7,327 nt of DNA, taken from Prevotellaceae bacterium UBA5903. Its GTDB lineage: Bacteria > Bacteroidota > Bacteroidia > Bacteroidales > Bacteroidaceae. The notes beneath the pieces were generated by a model that worked only from the letters and a program-made list of their open reading frames with translations, did not search any database and had not been told where the DNA came from. The DNA is taken from contig DJEH01000071.1 of NCBI GenBank assembly GCA_002431845.1, positions 1-7,327 on the forward strand, written 5' to 3'. The position numbers were made by a program, and so were the translations under genes. Positions 7,121 through 7,327 of this stretch are shown piece by piece (position 1 is the stretch's first letter; each line of letters opens with the position of its first letter).

Positions 7121-7262
7121 AAGCTCATTTTTAGATTGGTGTTTTAAAGATATGAATTGCTTTGCCTATATAATTGTATATATAAGCATTATGCCAATCG
7201 CTATGCATGTTTAATTATTAATTTTGTAATATAAATGCATGCAGTGCAAGTGGTTAGCAATG

Positions 7263-7295
7263 CAAATATATATAATTTTTACCCTCCCCCACAAA
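7263..7295 (-). promoter_or_regulatory. Promoter for the GH16 gene
   Basis: On the minus strand, TTTG (7295-7292) is followed after 21 bases by TATATTTG (7270-7263). Both boxes match the Bacteroidetes primary sigma consensus (TTTG, 19-21 bases, TAnnTTTG). Transcription would begin near 7257, giving a leader of roughly 135 bases before the ATG at 7120. The spacer contains an unusual G-rich run (GGGGGAGGG on the minus strand, 7282-7290) in otherwise AT-rich DNA. It is the only full match I found upstream of this gene. Confidence 0.6.
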
Positions 7296-7327
7296 AAAAT
7301 ATCTTATTTAATTACAAAAACCTTATA

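Overview
The window looks like chromosomal DNA from a Bacteroidales bacterium, most likely Prevotella or a close relative (inference). The evidence is AT-rich intergenic DNA, genes without Shine-Dalgarno sequences, matches to the Bacteroidetes promoter consensus (TTTG, then TAnnTTTG), an outer-membrane protein of the carboxypeptidase-regulatory/plug/barrel type, and a secreted enzyme ending in the YDLQGR...GIYIVNGKKIIVK tail common in Prevotella exported proteins. All four convincing genes lie on the minus strand, so transcription runs from high to low coordinates.

Right part (about 7327 to 4290): a single-gene unit. A well-formed promoter near 7263-7295 and a long leader precede a 923-residue secreted, multi-domain glycoside hydrolase family 16 protein (4349-7120), probably a laminarinase-type beta-glucanase. 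A hairpin terminator lies just after its stop (4291-4337).

Left part (about 4250 to 229): a compact, clearly more AT-rich three-gene operon that reads as a ribosomally made, post-translationally modified peptide (RiPP) cassette. Its order is (1) a 68-residue precursor with a double-glycine leader and a small Cys-rich core (3973-4179); (2) a 425-residue radical SAM/SPASM peptide maturase (2624-3901); (3) a 758-residue outer-membrane beta-barrel protein with an N-terminal carboxypeptidase-regulatory-like domain and a plug-like domain (294-2570). A TACATTTG promoter element sits just upstream of the precursor, followed by three copies of TTGATAT in the short leader. A perfect 12-bp hairpin separates precursor from maturase and could make the precursor transcript more abundant than the rest. 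A terminator-like hairpin closes the operon at 229-268.

Proposed working model (inference): the maturase modifies Cys and/or Trp side chains in the core, a C39-type peptidase/transporter encoded elsewhere cuts after Gly-Gly and exports the peptide across the inner membrane, and the barrel protein handles it at the outer membrane through export, uptake, sensing or self-protection. No peptidase, ABC transporter, regulator or immunity gene is seen in this window. The first 228 bases hold no gene that I can support.
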